Positions 45,072 to 54,322 of a DNA stretch of 64,000 nucleotides are shown here, piece by piece. Positions within the stretch are counted from its first letter, which is position 1, and each line of letters opens with the position of its first letter. The notes beneath the pieces are model-generated. The model was not told the origin of the DNA, made no database searches, and saw nothing but the letters and a program-made list of their open reading frames with translations. The position numbers were made by a program, and so were the translations under genes. Source of the stretch: Streptomyces sp. NBC_01707 (GTDB taxonomy: Bacteria; Actinomycetota; Actinomycetes; Streptomycetales; Streptomycetaceae); assembly GCF_041438805.1 (NCBI RefSeq), contig NZ_CP109190.1:9238001-9302000 (forward strand), written 5' to 3'.

Positions 45072-46199
45072 CTAGCTCAGCGTCTTCAGCGCCGCGGCGT
45101 CGTACGGCTTCAGGTCCTCGACCCGGCCCGCCAGGACCTTCGCCGCCCACTCCGGGTCCTGGAGCAGAGCGCGGCCGACGGCGACCAGGTCGAACTCGTC
45201 GCGCTCCATGCGGTCGAGCAGGTTGTCGATGCTGCCCACCGCGGCGCCCTCGCCCGCGAACGCGCGGATGAAGTCGCCGTCGAGGCCGACCGAGCCGACG
45301 GTGATGGTGGGCCTGCCGGTGAGCTTCTTGGTCCAGCCCGCCAGGTTCAGATCCGAGTCCTCGAACTCCGGGAGCCAGTAGCGGCGGGTGGAGGCGTGGA
45401 AGGCGTCGACGCCGGCCGCGGCGAGCGGGGTCAGGATCGCCTCCAGCTCCTCCGGGGTCTGGGCGAGCCTTGCGTCGTAGGCTTCCTGCTTCCACTGCGA
45501 GTAGCGGAAGATCACCGGGAAGTCGGGTGAGACGGTCTCGCGGACCGCGGCCACGATCTCGGCGGCGAACTTCGTACGGGCCACCGGGTCGCCGCCGTAG
45601 GCATCGGTGCGGCGGTTCGTCCCCGCCCACAGGAACTGGTCGAGGAGGTAGCCGTGGGCGCCGTGCAGCTCGACGCCGTCGAAGCCGGTGCGCTCGGCGG
45701 CCGCGGCAGCCTCGGCGAAAGCGCCGATGACGTCGTCCAGGTCGCTCCGGGTCATGGCCTTACCGGTGCCCTCGGTACCGTCGACGCGGATGCCGGAAGG
45801 GCCGACGGCGGGTGCGTCGGCGTACGGTGCCTCGCCCTGCTTGCGCACCATGCCGATGTGCCACAGCTGCGGGACGATCGTGCCGCCCGCCGAGTGGACG
45901 GCCTCGGCGACCTTCGCCCATCCCGCCAGCTGCTCCTCACCGTGGAACCGCGGCACACGGTCGCTCTGCCCGGCCGACTCGTGGCCGACGTAGGTCCCCT
46001 CGGTGATGATCAGGCCCACGCCCGCGGCGGCGCGACGGGCGTAGTACGACCGCACGTCCTCGCCGGGAACGCCGCCCGGGGAGAACATGCGCGTCATCGG
46101 CGCCATCACGATGCGGTTCGGGACAGTCAGGCCGTTCAGCGTGACGGGCCGGGACAGGATTTCGGCCGCGCGGGGGGCCGAAGTCGACGTGATGGTCAC
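45072..46199 (-). CDS. Old Yellow Enzyme-type NADH:flavin oxidoreductase
   Basis: A 375-residue FMN-dependent TIM-barrel ene-reductase: NRIVMAPMTRMFSPGGVPGE at the FMN, IVPQLWHIGMV, then GFDGVELHGAHGYLLDQFLW with the substrate-binding HGAH pair, DAYGGDPVART, then VGRALLQDPEWAAKV at the phosphate site. It reduces activated C=C bonds of enones, quinones or nitro compounds with NAD(P)H. GTG 46199 follows AAGGAG. Divergent from a MarR regulator with two matching palindromes between, so it is likely induced by reactive electrophiles. Confidence 0.95.
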   Translation of the reverse strand: MTITSTSAPRAAEILSRPVTLNGLTVPNRIVMAPMTRMFSPGGVPGEDVRSYYARRAAAGVGLIITEGTYVGHESAGQSDRVPRFHGEEQLAGWAKVAEAVHSAGGTIVPQLWHIGMVRKQGEAPYADAPAVGPSGIRVDGTEGTGKAMTRSDLDDVIGAFAEAAAAAERTGFDGVELHGAHGYLLDQFLWAGTNRRTDAYGGDPVARTKFAAEIVAAVRETVSPDFPVIFRYSQWKQEAYDARLAQTPEELEAILTPLAAAGVDAFHASTRRYWLPEFEDSDLNLAGWTKKLTGRPTITVGSVGLDGDFIRAFAGEGAAVGSIDNLLDRMERDEFDLVAVGRALLQDPEWAAKVLAGRVEDLKPYDAAALKTLS

Positions 46200-46235
46200 G
46201 CAGGTGCTCCTTGTGGTACTTGAGGACATTGATGG

Positions 46236-46248
46236 TTGATAACTTCAA
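46236..46248. promoter_or_regulatory. MarR operator-like site 1
   Basis: TTGA-taact-TCAA, identical arms and spacer length to site 2, 41 bp away (about four helical turns). It lies 37 bp upstream of the OYE start, where it could block that promoter. Confidence 0.6.
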
Positions 46249-46276
46249 GCAATGAGAAGACGGTAGATGTAGATAT

Positions 46277-46305
46277 TTGAGATTGTCAAGTTTCCTGGGT
46301 AAAGT
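46277..46305 (+). promoter_or_regulatory. MarR promoter with operator-like site 2
   Basis: TTGAGA (46277-46282), 17-bp spacer, TAAAGT (46300-46305), then 7 nt to the ATG at 46313: a near-ideal leaderless promoter. TTGA-gattg-TCAA (46277-46289) covers the -35, so MarR binding would silence its own gene. Confidence 0.75.
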
Positions 46306-46312
46306 GCTTCCC

Positions 46313-46747
46313 ATGACAGGAACCGCCCGCGTCGATACGGCACGGCTCATGGAGCTGCTGTCGGTGTGCCTCGGTGCCTATTACGGCGACTTCACGGTCG
46401 CGGCAGCGAGCGAGAACCTCACCGCGAGCCAGGGCAAGGCATTGACCGTTCTGCGCCGGGGTCCCGCCGCGATGCGCGCCCTGGCCCACACCCTGACCTG
46501 CGACGCCTCTAACATGACCGGGATCATCGACCGGCTGGAGAAGCGCGATCTGGTGCGCCGCGAGCCCAGCCCCTCCGACCGGCGCATCAAGAACGTCGTC
46601 CTCACAGCCGAGGGTGAGCGCGTCGCCGACACGATTCGGGCGAAGATGCGCACTACGCAGGAGGGCCTGGACGCGCTCAGCGATCATGAGCGGGAATCCC
46701 TGCACACCCTGCTGGAACGAGTCTTCATCTCCCAGCCCGCTGCTTGA
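46313..46747 (+). CDS. MarR family transcriptional regulator
   Basis: A 144-residue winged-helix regulator: ALTVLRRGPAAMRALAHTLT, CDASNMTGIIDRLEKRDLVR, REPSPSDRRIKNVVLTAEGE (recognition helix and wing with the D-R-R motif). A Cys (in LTCDASNM) at the start of the recognition helix could be a redox-sensing residue; this is speculative. Leaderless ATG 46313. Divergent from the OYE gene. Confidence 0.93.
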   Translation: MTGTARVDTARLMELLSVCLGAYYGDFTVAAASENLTASQGKALTVLRRGPAAMRALAHTLTCDASNMTGIIDRLEKRDLVRREPSPSDRRIKNVVLTAEGERVADTIRAKMRTTQEGLDALSDHERESLHTLLERVFISQPAA

Positions 46748-46851
46748 GCCGGGGGTATCAGCTGACGGGTGTTCCGGGTCTGCCGACTCGGAACACCAGG
46801 GCTTGCGAAAGTGCTCGCTGCGAGGGTCCGGGGCGAGCGGGGCGATGACCA

Positions 46852-46880
46852 TTGATCAGCGCGACCGGGCTTCGTATCCT
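46852..46880 (+). promoter_or_regulatory. Leaderless promoter of the ASCH gene
   Basis: TTGATC (46852-46857), exactly 17 bp, TATCCT (46875-46880), then 6 nt to ATG 46887. This decides the start over the in-frame ATG at 46845, which lies upstream of the promoter. Confidence 0.7.
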
Positions 46881-46886
46881 CTCTCG

Positions 46887-47297
46887 ATGGGGCATGACGA
46901 ACTTCCGGCTCTTGAACTCGCCTTTCCTGGCCCGGAACGTGACCGTGGCGTGGCGGCGATCCTGAGCGGTCGGAAGACCGCGCTCACGGGCCTCCTGGAA
47001 ATCTACGAGCACGCCGGTGAGGCGGTGCCGCAGACCGGTCAGCGATTCTCGGTGCTCGACTCCGAAGGCCGTTCGGCTGTCACGATCGAACTCGTCGACG
47101 TGCGCGTCGTCGCTGTGGGGGACATCGATGACGACTTCGCGCGTGCCGAGGGGCGCGGCTACTCCGACGTTGCCCAGTGGCGGGCGGCGCACGAAGAGTT
47201 CTTCCGGAGCGATGGCGTGAGCGAGTTCCTGGGGCGTACCGCGGTCTTTGACGATGACACGCTCGTGGTTGCCGAACGTTTCCGGGTGGTCGAGTAG
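46887..47297 (+). CDS. ASCH domain protein
   Basis: A 136-residue protein with a single ASCH domain: ELAFPGPERDRGVAAILSGR, KTALTGLLEIYEHAGE (G-R-K-T substrate loop), RFSVLDSEGRSAVTIELVDV, RGYSDVAQWRAAHEEFF. ASCH/PUA-like domains bind RNA or modified nucleosides, and some hydrolyse N4-acetylcytidine. A leaderless promoter fixes the start. Reaction unproven. Confidence 0.85.
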   Translation: MGHDELPALELAFPGPERDRGVAAILSGRKTALTGLLEIYEHAGEAVPQTGQRFSVLDSEGRSAVTIELVDVRVVAVGDIDDDFARAEGRGYSDVAQWRAAHEEFFRSDGVSEFLGRTAVFDDDTLVVAERFRVVE

Positions 47298-47366
47298 GAC
47301 GGACCGGGTGGTCCCGTGACTCGTTCCGGCGTCGGCTTGTATTTGCTCGAAGCTTTGCAACTGGCC

Positions 47367-47819
47367 TTAGTCCGAGTTCTCCCACACCAGCACGCCGGGC
47401 CCGTCGGGACTGACGACAGGGATCCAAGCTTCAGCAGCCTCCGGAAGACGGGACTCGTCGAGGACCAGCGCCGTCGGATGCAGCTCGTCATGGCGGCCGG
47501 AGCCGTATACCGCGAAGGAGCTGACGGCTGTCCGGAGCCGGTCGAGAAGCTCCACCGTCCACTCCTGGCCGCGCATGCCCCACCCGCGCAGCTCGCCGAC
47601 GAAGATCTCCTTCAACTCCTCGTCCAGGCCCGAGCCGAAGAGCGGGACCAAGTACCCCTCCTGCTCGTACTGGGCGCAGGAGTGGCCACCACTCTGGTTC
47701 TGGTAGACGACGCCCGTGGGCGCCGCCACGATGACGAATACCCAGCCGGTGTCAGAGCCGCAGCTGTCCGGGTCGAGGTGGATGTGCCGCTTGCCGCTGG
47801 TTTCGCAGAAGTGATCCAT
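47367..47819 (-). CDS. DUF6210-family protein
   Basis: A 150-residue soluble protein: RHIHLDPDSCGSDTGWVFVI, VAAPTGVVYQNQSGGHSCAQ, EGYLVPLFG, then DEELKEIFVGELRGWGMRGQ. This is the pattern of a Streptomyces family I recall as DUF6210 (function unknown). ATG 47819 follows GAGGCCGGTGG. Convergent with the ASCH gene (70 bp apart). Confidence 0.75.
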   Translation of the reverse strand: MDHFCETSGKRHIHLDPDSCGSDTGWVFVIVAAPTGVVYQNQSGGHSCAQYEQEGYLVPLFGSGLDEELKEIFVGELRGWGMRGQEWTVELLDRLRTAVSSFAVYGSGRHDELHPTALVLDESRLPEAAEAWIPVVSPDGPGVLVWENSD

Positions 47820-48086
47820 GGTTCCACCGGCCTCCCACGCGCCGTCGTAGCTGCTGTCCGCCGCTGTGCTGGCGGTGAAGGCCGCCGGAGCGGCAGGGCG
47901 CAGGTGGGTTCGGTCCCTGCGGTGCGCTGCTGAGGGCCACGGGATTAGCCAACCGGGGCGGCGCTCGCGGGGCCACCCGTTTTCCATGGGAGGGCCCAGC
48001 CGTGTCCGCGTACCGGCTCAGGCGCCTCCGTGGGTCAGCGAGCCGCCACCTGGCCGTGCACCTCACCCGGACAGTAGACGGTTCTT

Positions 48087-48132
48087 CGCAAACAGTTCTT
48101 CGCGAATAAGTCTTCGCGAAGAACTGTTTGCG
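48087..48132. promoter_or_regulatory. Perfect 20-bp inverted-repeat operator of the ArsR/MFS operon
   Basis: Arms 48087-48106 and 48113-48132 are perfect reverse complements around a 6-nt spacer. Each arm ends in the self-palindrome TTCGCGAA. It lies just before the -10 TAGAGT (48136-48141), which is 7 nt from the leaderless ATG 48149, and overlaps the expected -35. GTTCTTCGC also recurs directly at 48081 and 48095. Confidence 0.85.
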
Positions 48133-48148
48133 GTTTAGAGTGTGCGGT

Positions 48149-48814
48149 ATGACTGACTCAAGCGAGAGGCCGGATGGCTCCGACGCCGAAGCAGAAGCGG
48201 TTGTTCTGGATGCCAAGGGGCTGCGCGCCCTGGCGCACCCGGTGCGCGTGCAGTTGGTAGGGCTGCTGCGGAAGTACGGCCCGTCGACGGCCACCCGCCT
48301 CGCGGAACGGCTGGGCGTGAATTCCGGTACGGCCAGCTACCACCTGCGCCAACTCGGCGCTGCAGGGTTCGTCCAGGAGGACACGGAACGCGGCAACGCG
48401 CGAGAGCGTTGGTGGCGTTCGGTGCACCAAAGGACGTGGTTCAACGACGCGAATCTGGCCGAGCGGGAACCCGAGGCCACACTGGCCTACCTGCAGTCGG
48501 TGGCCGCCACGTACACACTTCGCGCGCAGCAGACGCTCAACGAGCTCCAGACGATGCCTCGCGCATGGCGGGACAACTTCGACATGAGCAACTGGGCTCT
48601 GCGGCTCACGCCCGAGGAGACCGCTGCCCTGCACCAGGAGTTCAGGGACGTCATCGCCCGCTACCGACCGGATACCCCAGAGGCGGCGGCAAGCGCCCCC
48701 GAGGGAGCGGAGCGAGTCGATGTCATCACGCACGTGCTGCCCGAGCTGGATCTGCCCGCCGCATCGGCGGACCCTTCCATCCCTCAGAAAGCAACAGGGA
48801 CGGAGACGTCGTGA
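48149..48814 (+). CDS. ArsR-like winged-helix regulator
   Basis: A 221-residue regulator. HTH at about 30-100: LRALAHPVRVQLVGLLRKYG, PSTATRLAERLGVNSGTASY, HLRQLGAAGFVQEDTERGNA, then RERWWRSVHQRTWF as is usual in the ArsR/HTH_20 family that precedes MFS genes. The C-terminal half is an all-helical effector domain without obvious metal cysteines, so it is not a classic metal sensor. Leaderless ATG 48149 after TAGAGT. Its stop overlaps the MFS start (GTGA). Confidence 0.92.
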   Translation: MTDSSERPDGSDAEAEAVVLDAKGLRALAHPVRVQLVGLLRKYGPSTATRLAERLGVNSGTASYHLRQLGAAGFVQEDTERGNARERWWRSVHQRTWFNDANLAEREPEATLAYLQSVAATYTLRAQQTLNELQTMPRAWRDNFDMSNWALRLTPEETAALHQEFRDVIARYRPDTPEAAASAPEGAERVDVITHVLPELDLPAASADPSIPQKATGTETS

Positions 48815-50106
48815 CGACGGGCGTCCCGTGCGCCGACGACGCGGCCGGCAAACGCTCCTTACGGCCGCTGGGCGGGGTGCTGGCAGCCATGGCCGTATCA
48901 CTGACGGGCACTCGGGTCTCGGCTGTTGCCCTGCCCTGGTTCGTGCTCGTCACGACCGGCAGCGCCGCCCAGACCGGCCTGGTCGCCTTCTGCGAGATGA
49001 CTCCCTACGTGGTGGTCAAGGCGTTCACCGGGCCGCTGGTGGACCGGATCGGCCCGCGGGCCATCTCCTGGACAACCGATCTGGCCAGCGCTGCCGCTGC
49101 CGCTGCGGTTCCCGTCCTGCATGCCCTGAACCTGTTGTCCTTTCCGTTCCTGCTGATCCTGGTCGCGCTGATCGGCGCGGCCCGCGGGCCTGGTGACCTC
49201 GCCAAGGAGGTCATGGTCCCGGAGGCCGCCGAGCGCGGCCGGGTGCCGCTGGAACGGGCCACTGGTCTGACCGGTGTGACCGAGCGGCTCGCTTCCACCG
49301 TCGGCCCGGCGGCCGGCGGTTCCCTGGTGGCGCTGCTCGGCCCCCTGACAGGCCTGGTCGTCAACGCCGGTTGCTTCGCTCTCGGATCCGTGATCGTCGG
49401 ACTGGCGCTGCCACGCGGCATGGGGCATGCAGCCGAAGGAACCCCCTCGCAGGCCGGGACGGAACCGGGCTACTGGCGACGATTCGGCGAGGGCTTCACC
49501 TTCCTGCGCAAAGAGCCGTTGCTGCTCACTGTCATCGTCATGGTCGCGATCACCAACCTGCTGGACGCAGCTTTCGCCGCGGTGCTCATGCCCGTCTGGG
49601 CCCGAGAGTCCGGCAACGGGCCGACCGCCATCGGCCTGGCAGGCAGCGTGCTGGGAGCCGCTGCGGTCGGTGGGAGCCTGATCGCCGCGATGGCTGCGCA
49701 CCGACTGCGGCGCCGAGTGGTGTTCTTCATCGGATTCCTGTTGGCCGGGGCACCGCGATTCCTGGTCCTTGCCTCCCACGCGCCGATGGGAGCGGTCCTG
49801 GCCGTGTTCGCCGTCAGTGGATTCGGGGCGGGCTTCCTCAACCCCGTGCTGGGGGCCATCCTCTTCGAACGGGTGCCGACTCGGATGCTGGGCCGGGTCA
49901 GCGCGCTCGGAGACTCGCTGGCCTGGGCCGGTATCCCTCTCGGCGGACTGATCGCTGGGGCCGCGGTGGCCTCCGTCGGACTCGTGCCGGTGCTCCTCGT
50001 CGGCGGAGCCGCATACTTCCTCACCACGAACCTCACCGGGCTGCGGCCCGAGTGGCGCGACATGGACCGCGTGGATGCGCGAGGGGCCCCCGAAGCGGCA
50101 ACCTGA
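48811..50106 (+). CDS. MFS transporter controlled by the ArsR-like regulator
   Basis: A 431-residue MFS protein with about 12 helices: RPLGGVLAAMAVSLTGTRVS, FCEMTPYVVVKAFTGPLVDR (motif A region), AARGPGDLAKEVMVPEAAER, SGFGAGFLNPVLGAILFERV, GRVSALGDSLAWAGIPLGGL. Similar to the macrolide-efflux-like MefA/DHA3 branch. GTG 48811 overlaps the ArsR stop. One operon under the 48087-48132 operator. Likely drug or metabolite efflux. Confidence 0.92.
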   Translation: MTTGVPCADDAAGKRSLRPLGGVLAAMAVSLTGTRVSAVALPWFVLVTTGSAAQTGLVAFCEMTPYVVVKAFTGPLVDRIGPRAISWTTDLASAAAAAAVPVLHALNLLSFPFLLILVALIGAARGPGDLAKEVMVPEAAERGRVPLERATGLTGVTERLASTVGPAAGGSLVALLGPLTGLVVNAGCFALGSVIVGLALPRGMGHAAEGTPSQAGTEPGYWRRFGEGFTFLRKEPLLLTVIVMVAITNLLDAAFAAVLMPVWARESGNGPTAIGLAGSVLGAAAVGGSLIAAMAAHRLRRRVVFFIGFLLAGAPRFLVLASHAPMGAVLAVFAVSGFGAGFLNPVLGAILFERVPTRMLGRVSALGDSLAWAGIPLGGLIAGAAVASVGLVPVLLVGGAAYFLTTNLTGLRPEWRDMDRVDARGAPEAAT

Positions 50107-50559
50107 GGACGACGCTCAGCCGACCAGTGCAAATGTCGTGACAAGGCTGTCCTGCCGAAGTGGCTTCTCGCCCCACCGCGAACGCGACTTCCGAAGCCCG
50201 GATGGTTTGAGAACACCGGCCTCCTGCGTCCTCAAACCACCAGACACCTCCGCAGGTCAGCGAACCGCTGCCGCCCAGAAGCAGTTCGACAGGCAGCGCA
50301 TGTCCCGGCGCATGGAAGCAGTCGGATTCTCATTCGTTCTCGTTCGTGCGAGCGGATCCTCATCGCGGTGCGTTCCGAGCGGGGCCGTGTCACATTCCGG
50401 AGGGCCGTGGCGTCGTACTCCTGAGACGAACGCGCCATCAAGCGAGTCGGAGCCAGGGACGCTTGGCGGGACCGGATGTACCGCCATGGTGGCGGCTTCC
50501 ATCCCGTGGAGGCCCGGTGTCGTTCGTGCGCGGAGTTCAAGGCGCTAGGGAGGCAATCG
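50107..50559. other. Intergenic, no gene seen
   Basis: About 450 bp between the MFS and SnoaL-like genes without coding character. The CACTCCGC/GGAG-rich segments could hold a promoter but nothing specific was found. Confidence 0.4.
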
Positions 50560-51012
50560 ATGAGTGACTTTCAGGCCATCGCGGATCGCGTCGAGATCGA
50601 GGCGCTGCGGGGTGAGTTCACCGACGCGGTGATGATGCGCGACTACGACCGTATCGCGTTGCTGTTCACACCGGACGGCGTATGGCGGATGCCCAACATC
50701 CCCGTTGAACTCGCAGGGCAGGAGCCGATCCGTGCCTGGGGGAGGCGGGTGCCGGATGTCGTGGACTTTCTTGTGCAGAACACGCACCCGGGCGTGATCC
50801 GACTTGACGGCGACACCGCGTTCGGCCGCGCGTACATGTCGGAGGTCGGGCGTGGCCGCGACGGCCGCGGCGGCTTGAACTACGCCATCTATCATGACCG
50901 TTATCAGCGCACCGGCGACGGCTGGAAGTTCGCCGAGCGCGTCTACGAGGTCCGGTACGAAGACGCCTCGACGCTGGCCGGCTCACCGCCGCGCACAGCT
51001 GAGGGTTCGTGA
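50560..51012 (+). CDS. SnoaL-like / NTF2-fold protein
   Basis: A 150-residue protein with the NTF2-like cone fold: ADRVEIEALRGEFTDAVMMR, DYDRIALLFTPDGVWRMPNI, then strands VIRLDGDTAFGRAYMSEVGR, NYAIYHDRYQRTGDGWKFAE. This matches SnoaL_4 type enzymes (polyketide cyclases, dehydratases, ketosteroid isomerase relatives). ATG 50560 follows AGGGAGG. Convergent with a frameshifted FAD oxidoreductase; a shared pathway is possible but unproven. Confidence 0.88.
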   Translation: MSDFQAIADRVEIEALRGEFTDAVMMRDYDRIALLFTPDGVWRMPNIPVELAGQEPIRAWGRRVPDVVDFLVQNTHPGVIRLDGDTAFGRAYMSEVGRGRDGRGGLNYAIYHDRYQRTGDGWKFAERVYEVRYEDASTLAGSPPRTAEGS

Positions 51013-51157
51013 TCGGTTCACCGTGAAAATGAGGTCCCCGGACATCGGTGCTCTCGGACAGCCTGGCACGAACGTCTGATCGCTCGCGCTCAGGATGGCG
51101 TGTCGCTCTTCGAAAGGTCCAGGGAGCCCTACGGGCCTCCCAAGCCGCGTACATAGG

Positions 51158-52811
51158 TCAGGGGCCGGCTGTCTGCCGGAATCGCGTTGAACGCGATGTC
51201 CAACCGCGCAGACGGACATCATTGAGTACCTGGCGGGCCGTGAGCCGACCCGATGTGGCGTTGTTGCCCGCGCCGGGCCATGTCGCCGCACCGGTCAGGT
51301 ACAAGCCGGGGACCGCCGTGCGGTAGCCGCTGTGTCCAGACATCGGCCGAAAGATAAAGTTCTGGGAAAGGTGGTGGCTGCCGGCGACACTGTCACCGCC
51401 GACAAGGTTCGGATCGGCCGATTCAAGGTCCTGGGGGGGTGTATGCGGTGGCGTGGACAATCCGTGCCCGGCTGCCGGGCGCGTAGTGCTCCAACTTGGT
51501 CAACACCCGGTCCGTCATCGGTTCGACCGCTTCAGGCCAACTGGTGTGCCGGATGGCCCCTGCCGCATCGCCGCGGACAACCGAGGGCATCGTACGGATC
51601 TGGATCCACACGACGTGGCGGCCTGCCGGGGCCCGAGTCGGGTCGATCGCGGAAGTCTGTCCCACGATGAGTAGTGGCTCCACGGGCAGGAGCCCGGCCT
51701 GGGAATCGGTATAGGTACGGGCCAGATCATCGACGTACGGTGCCACGTGCACGTACCCGAAGCCGGCGAGCTCACTTCCCGCCGCCCACGGCAATGGCCC
51801 GTCAAGTGCAAGGTGCAGCATCATGGTGCCGGGGCCGTACAGGTATCCGCGCGATTTTCGGCGCATCTGCGCAGGTACCTGATCGGGTTCCAGCAGCCGC
51901 TGGTACAGGGCCGGGGGCCCGACGTTCGCAATCACGGCGCGACGCGCTGTCAGTGTGTCGCCGTCGGCGCAGCGCACACCGACAGCCCGGCCGTTCGAGC
52001 ACAGGACGCGGTCCACCTCGGCACTGGTGCGGACCTCGCCGCCGTGCTCCGCCAGAACCTCGGCGAGCGCTTGAGGCAGTCGCTGCGCGCCCCCTTCGAC
52101 GACGGACATGCCATTTTCCATGTCGGCGAACATCTCCAGGAGCGGGAACATCGCGCCGCCGGCCACGTCCGGACCGAAATCCAGGTGCATGCCCCAGCAG
52201 GCCGCCATGGCCCGCGCCTCACGGGTGGTGAACCAGGCCCTGCCCAGCTCCCTCGTACTCATCAGCAGCGTGTGCGTGAGTTGTCTCGCACCACGCAGGC
52301 CATGGTGACGCAGGAGGCTGAGAACCTGCCGAACTGCCGCGCTCGACGGCACTGCACTTCCGTAGAGGCCGAACAGGTACGGCGCGAATTGTTTGTACTG
52401 CTGATAGAGGCCGGCGAAACCTTCGGCGTCCCCGGGGTTGTGTTCCGCAAGTTCCCCGATGGTGCGCTCGTAGTCGGAATGGACACGCACGCTCGACCCG
52501 TCCGGGAAGACGTTGGCATAGGGATGGTCAGTAGTGCGGAACCGCAGTCCATGGCGTGACAGGTCGGAACCGAAGTCCGCGTACGTCTGGGATCCGAGGA
52601 AGAGGTTTTGGTTGGTGGAGTACAGGTCGTGCATGAACCCCGGCAATGTGACCTCACCGCTCGCGATGGCACCACCCACCGTGGCGTTACGCTCCAGCAC
52701 CGCCACCGACCACCCCGCCCGAGCGAGGTACAAGGCTGCCACGAGCCCGTTGTGACCGCCGCCGATCACGACCGCATCGTATGAGTGTGCTGCAGTCATC
52801 CTGGAGCCCAT
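51158..52811 (-). pseudogene. FAD-dependent phytoene-dehydrogenase-like oxidoreductase, frameshift at a G7 run
   Basis: A flavoprotein of the CrtI/amine-oxidase group. The N-terminal Rossmann motif VVIGGGHNGLVAALYLARAG and E at the end of strand 2 (VLERNATVGG) are intact. Coding continues to ARIVHATAYTPP, then a frame shift at the seven-G run 51433-51439 gives a premature stop. Dropping one base restores QDLESADPNLVGGDSVAGSH, FIFRPMSGHSGYRTAVPGLY, LTGAATWPGAGNNATSGRLT, the FAD-binding C-terminus, to a stop at 51158. Either a recent indel or an assembly error. Start ATG 52811 fits a GGGAG site; 52799 is the alternative. Confidence 0.85.
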
Positions 52812-53137
52812 GGGCATGTCTCCCGATCGGTGCGTGGCTACTCCCGACTCCGGAATGTCCCTGTCTCCATGCTCCTCCCGTATCGACGGAACGCAACACC
52901 CGCGGATCGGCTGACGCTGCCGGCCCAGGTGCGCTGACCTTCGCCCGCCCGCGCTGAAACGGCGGCGGCGCCAAGTCTCTGCCCGTGTTCGGGAGACCGT
53001 GCAGACCTGTTCCGCCCGGCGTTGTGCGAGGGGGCGCGCACACGACGCCGGGGGTGGGCTTGATGCCCTCGGCCTGCTGCTACCACTCCGTCCGGACGGC
53101 GGACGCGCCGGTCCGTCCGGTGGCCGGCTGGCCGGAT
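52812..53137. other. Intergenic, no gene seen
   Basis: About 325 bp between two minus-strand genes. Nothing with coding character; must contain the promoter of the FAD gene. Confidence 0.45.
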
Positions 53138-54322
53138 CTATCGGGCTGAGTCGGGAGTGGGCTGCGGAGCAGCCAGGACCCAGGCGGCGAAGGCTTCGAC
53201 GCCGTCCACGACGGCTTCGAAGCGCGCGGAGTGGAACAGGTCGAACGCGTGCTGTGCGCCGGGCAGTTCGGCGTAGACAACGGCGCTGTCCGAGACGCGG
53301 CGCAGCCGGTCGACGAAGTACCGGGTGCCCTCGACCGTCGCCAGCGCGTCCTTGGTGCCGTGCGCGATGAGGATCGGTGGCGCACCGGGGTTGAGGTACG
53401 CGTACGGTTGGTTCGGCGACGGCGTGGCGTCGGGCTCTTCACCGAAGAAGTGGCCGTAGTAGCCATACAGGCAGATCGCCGCGGTGACCGAGGTGTCGGC
53501 CGACTCGAATCCGGGCTGATACACCGGGTCGTTCGGCGTGAGCGCGCAATGGGCGGCCAGGTTGGAGCCGGCGGAGCTGCCCGCCACGAACAGCCTCGAC
53601 GGATCGGCGCCGTACTCGGAGGCGTGCTCGCGGGCCCAGGCGATGACCTTCTTGGCGTCGATCTGGTGGCCGGGAAAATCGGTCTGGGGCCGCAGCCGGT
53701 AGTTGGCGCTGATGCACACCCATCCCTGATCGGCGAGCCGGTAGAGCAGGGGCCGTGCCTCACGGCTCTTCGCTCCGCTGGTGTAGTGGCCGCCGTGGAA
53801 GTAGATCAGGACCGGCCCGCTCTGCGGTGTGTCGCGGCGGCGGTAGATGTCGAGCAGATTCCGGCGGCCGGCGTCCCCGTAGCTGATGTTGGGGATCCGC
53901 TGCACATGGCGCCGCCGCATCAAGCGCGACAGCAGCAGGATGCGCGCCCAGGGCCGGTGGCGGCGCAGCGGTACGTGCACACGATCCCGCCAGTCGGCCC
54001 CCAGCCCCTCCTCAAGGGCGCGCCCGACCACCTGGTCCGTTCGCAGGCCCCGCCAGGCGGACACGGCCATCCCGGGGATGGTGGCGAGGGCCACCGCGGC
54101 CGTCACCTTGCTGGCCGGTGACTCCAGGTCGCCTTGGCCGGCGGCCAAGGCCGTGGAGGTCACCACGGCGAGCATGCCCAGGAATGGCACCTCGTTGAGG
54201 ACCATGCCGAACCAGAAGCTCAGTGTTGCCAGCGGCCGGGGCCGGCGCGGTGCGACAACGGCGAAGAAGGTGCACCAGGTCAAGAGCGCGGTCGTCACCA
54301 CGTATCCCATAGGCATGCCCAT
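53138..54322 (-). CDS. Membrane-anchored alpha/beta hydrolase (HSL-like esterase)
   Basis: A 394-residue protein. The N-terminal ~100 residues form about three hydrophobic helices (YVVTTALLTWCTFFAVVAP, LNEVPFLGMLAVVTSTALAA, VTAAVALATIPGMAVSAWRG). The hydrolase domain follows: oxyanion motif YFHGGHYTSG, nucleophile elbow GSSAGS, acid in HGTKDALA and His in GAQHAFDLF. A complete triad predicts an active carboxylesterase facing the cytoplasm or membrane. ATG 54322 follows GAAGGTAGG. Confidence 0.9.
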   Translation of the reverse strand: MGMPMGYVVTTALLTWCTFFAVVAPRRPRPLATLSFWFGMVLNEVPFLGMLAVVTSTALAAGQGDLESPASKVTAAVALATIPGMAVSAWRGLRTDQVVGRALEEGLGADWRDRVHVPLRRHRPWARILLLSRLMRRRHVQRIPNISYGDAGRRNLLDIYRRRDTPQSGPVLIYFHGGHYTSGAKSREARPLLYRLADQGWVCISANYRLRPQTDFPGHQIDAKKVIAWAREHASEYGADPSRLFVAGSSAGSNLAAHCALTPNDPVYQPGFESADTSVTAAICLYGYYGHFFGEEPDATPSPNQPYAYLNPGAPPILIAHGTKDALATVEGTRYFVDRLRRVSDSAVVYAELPGAQHAFDLFHSARFEAVVDGVEAFAAWVLAAPQPTPDSAR

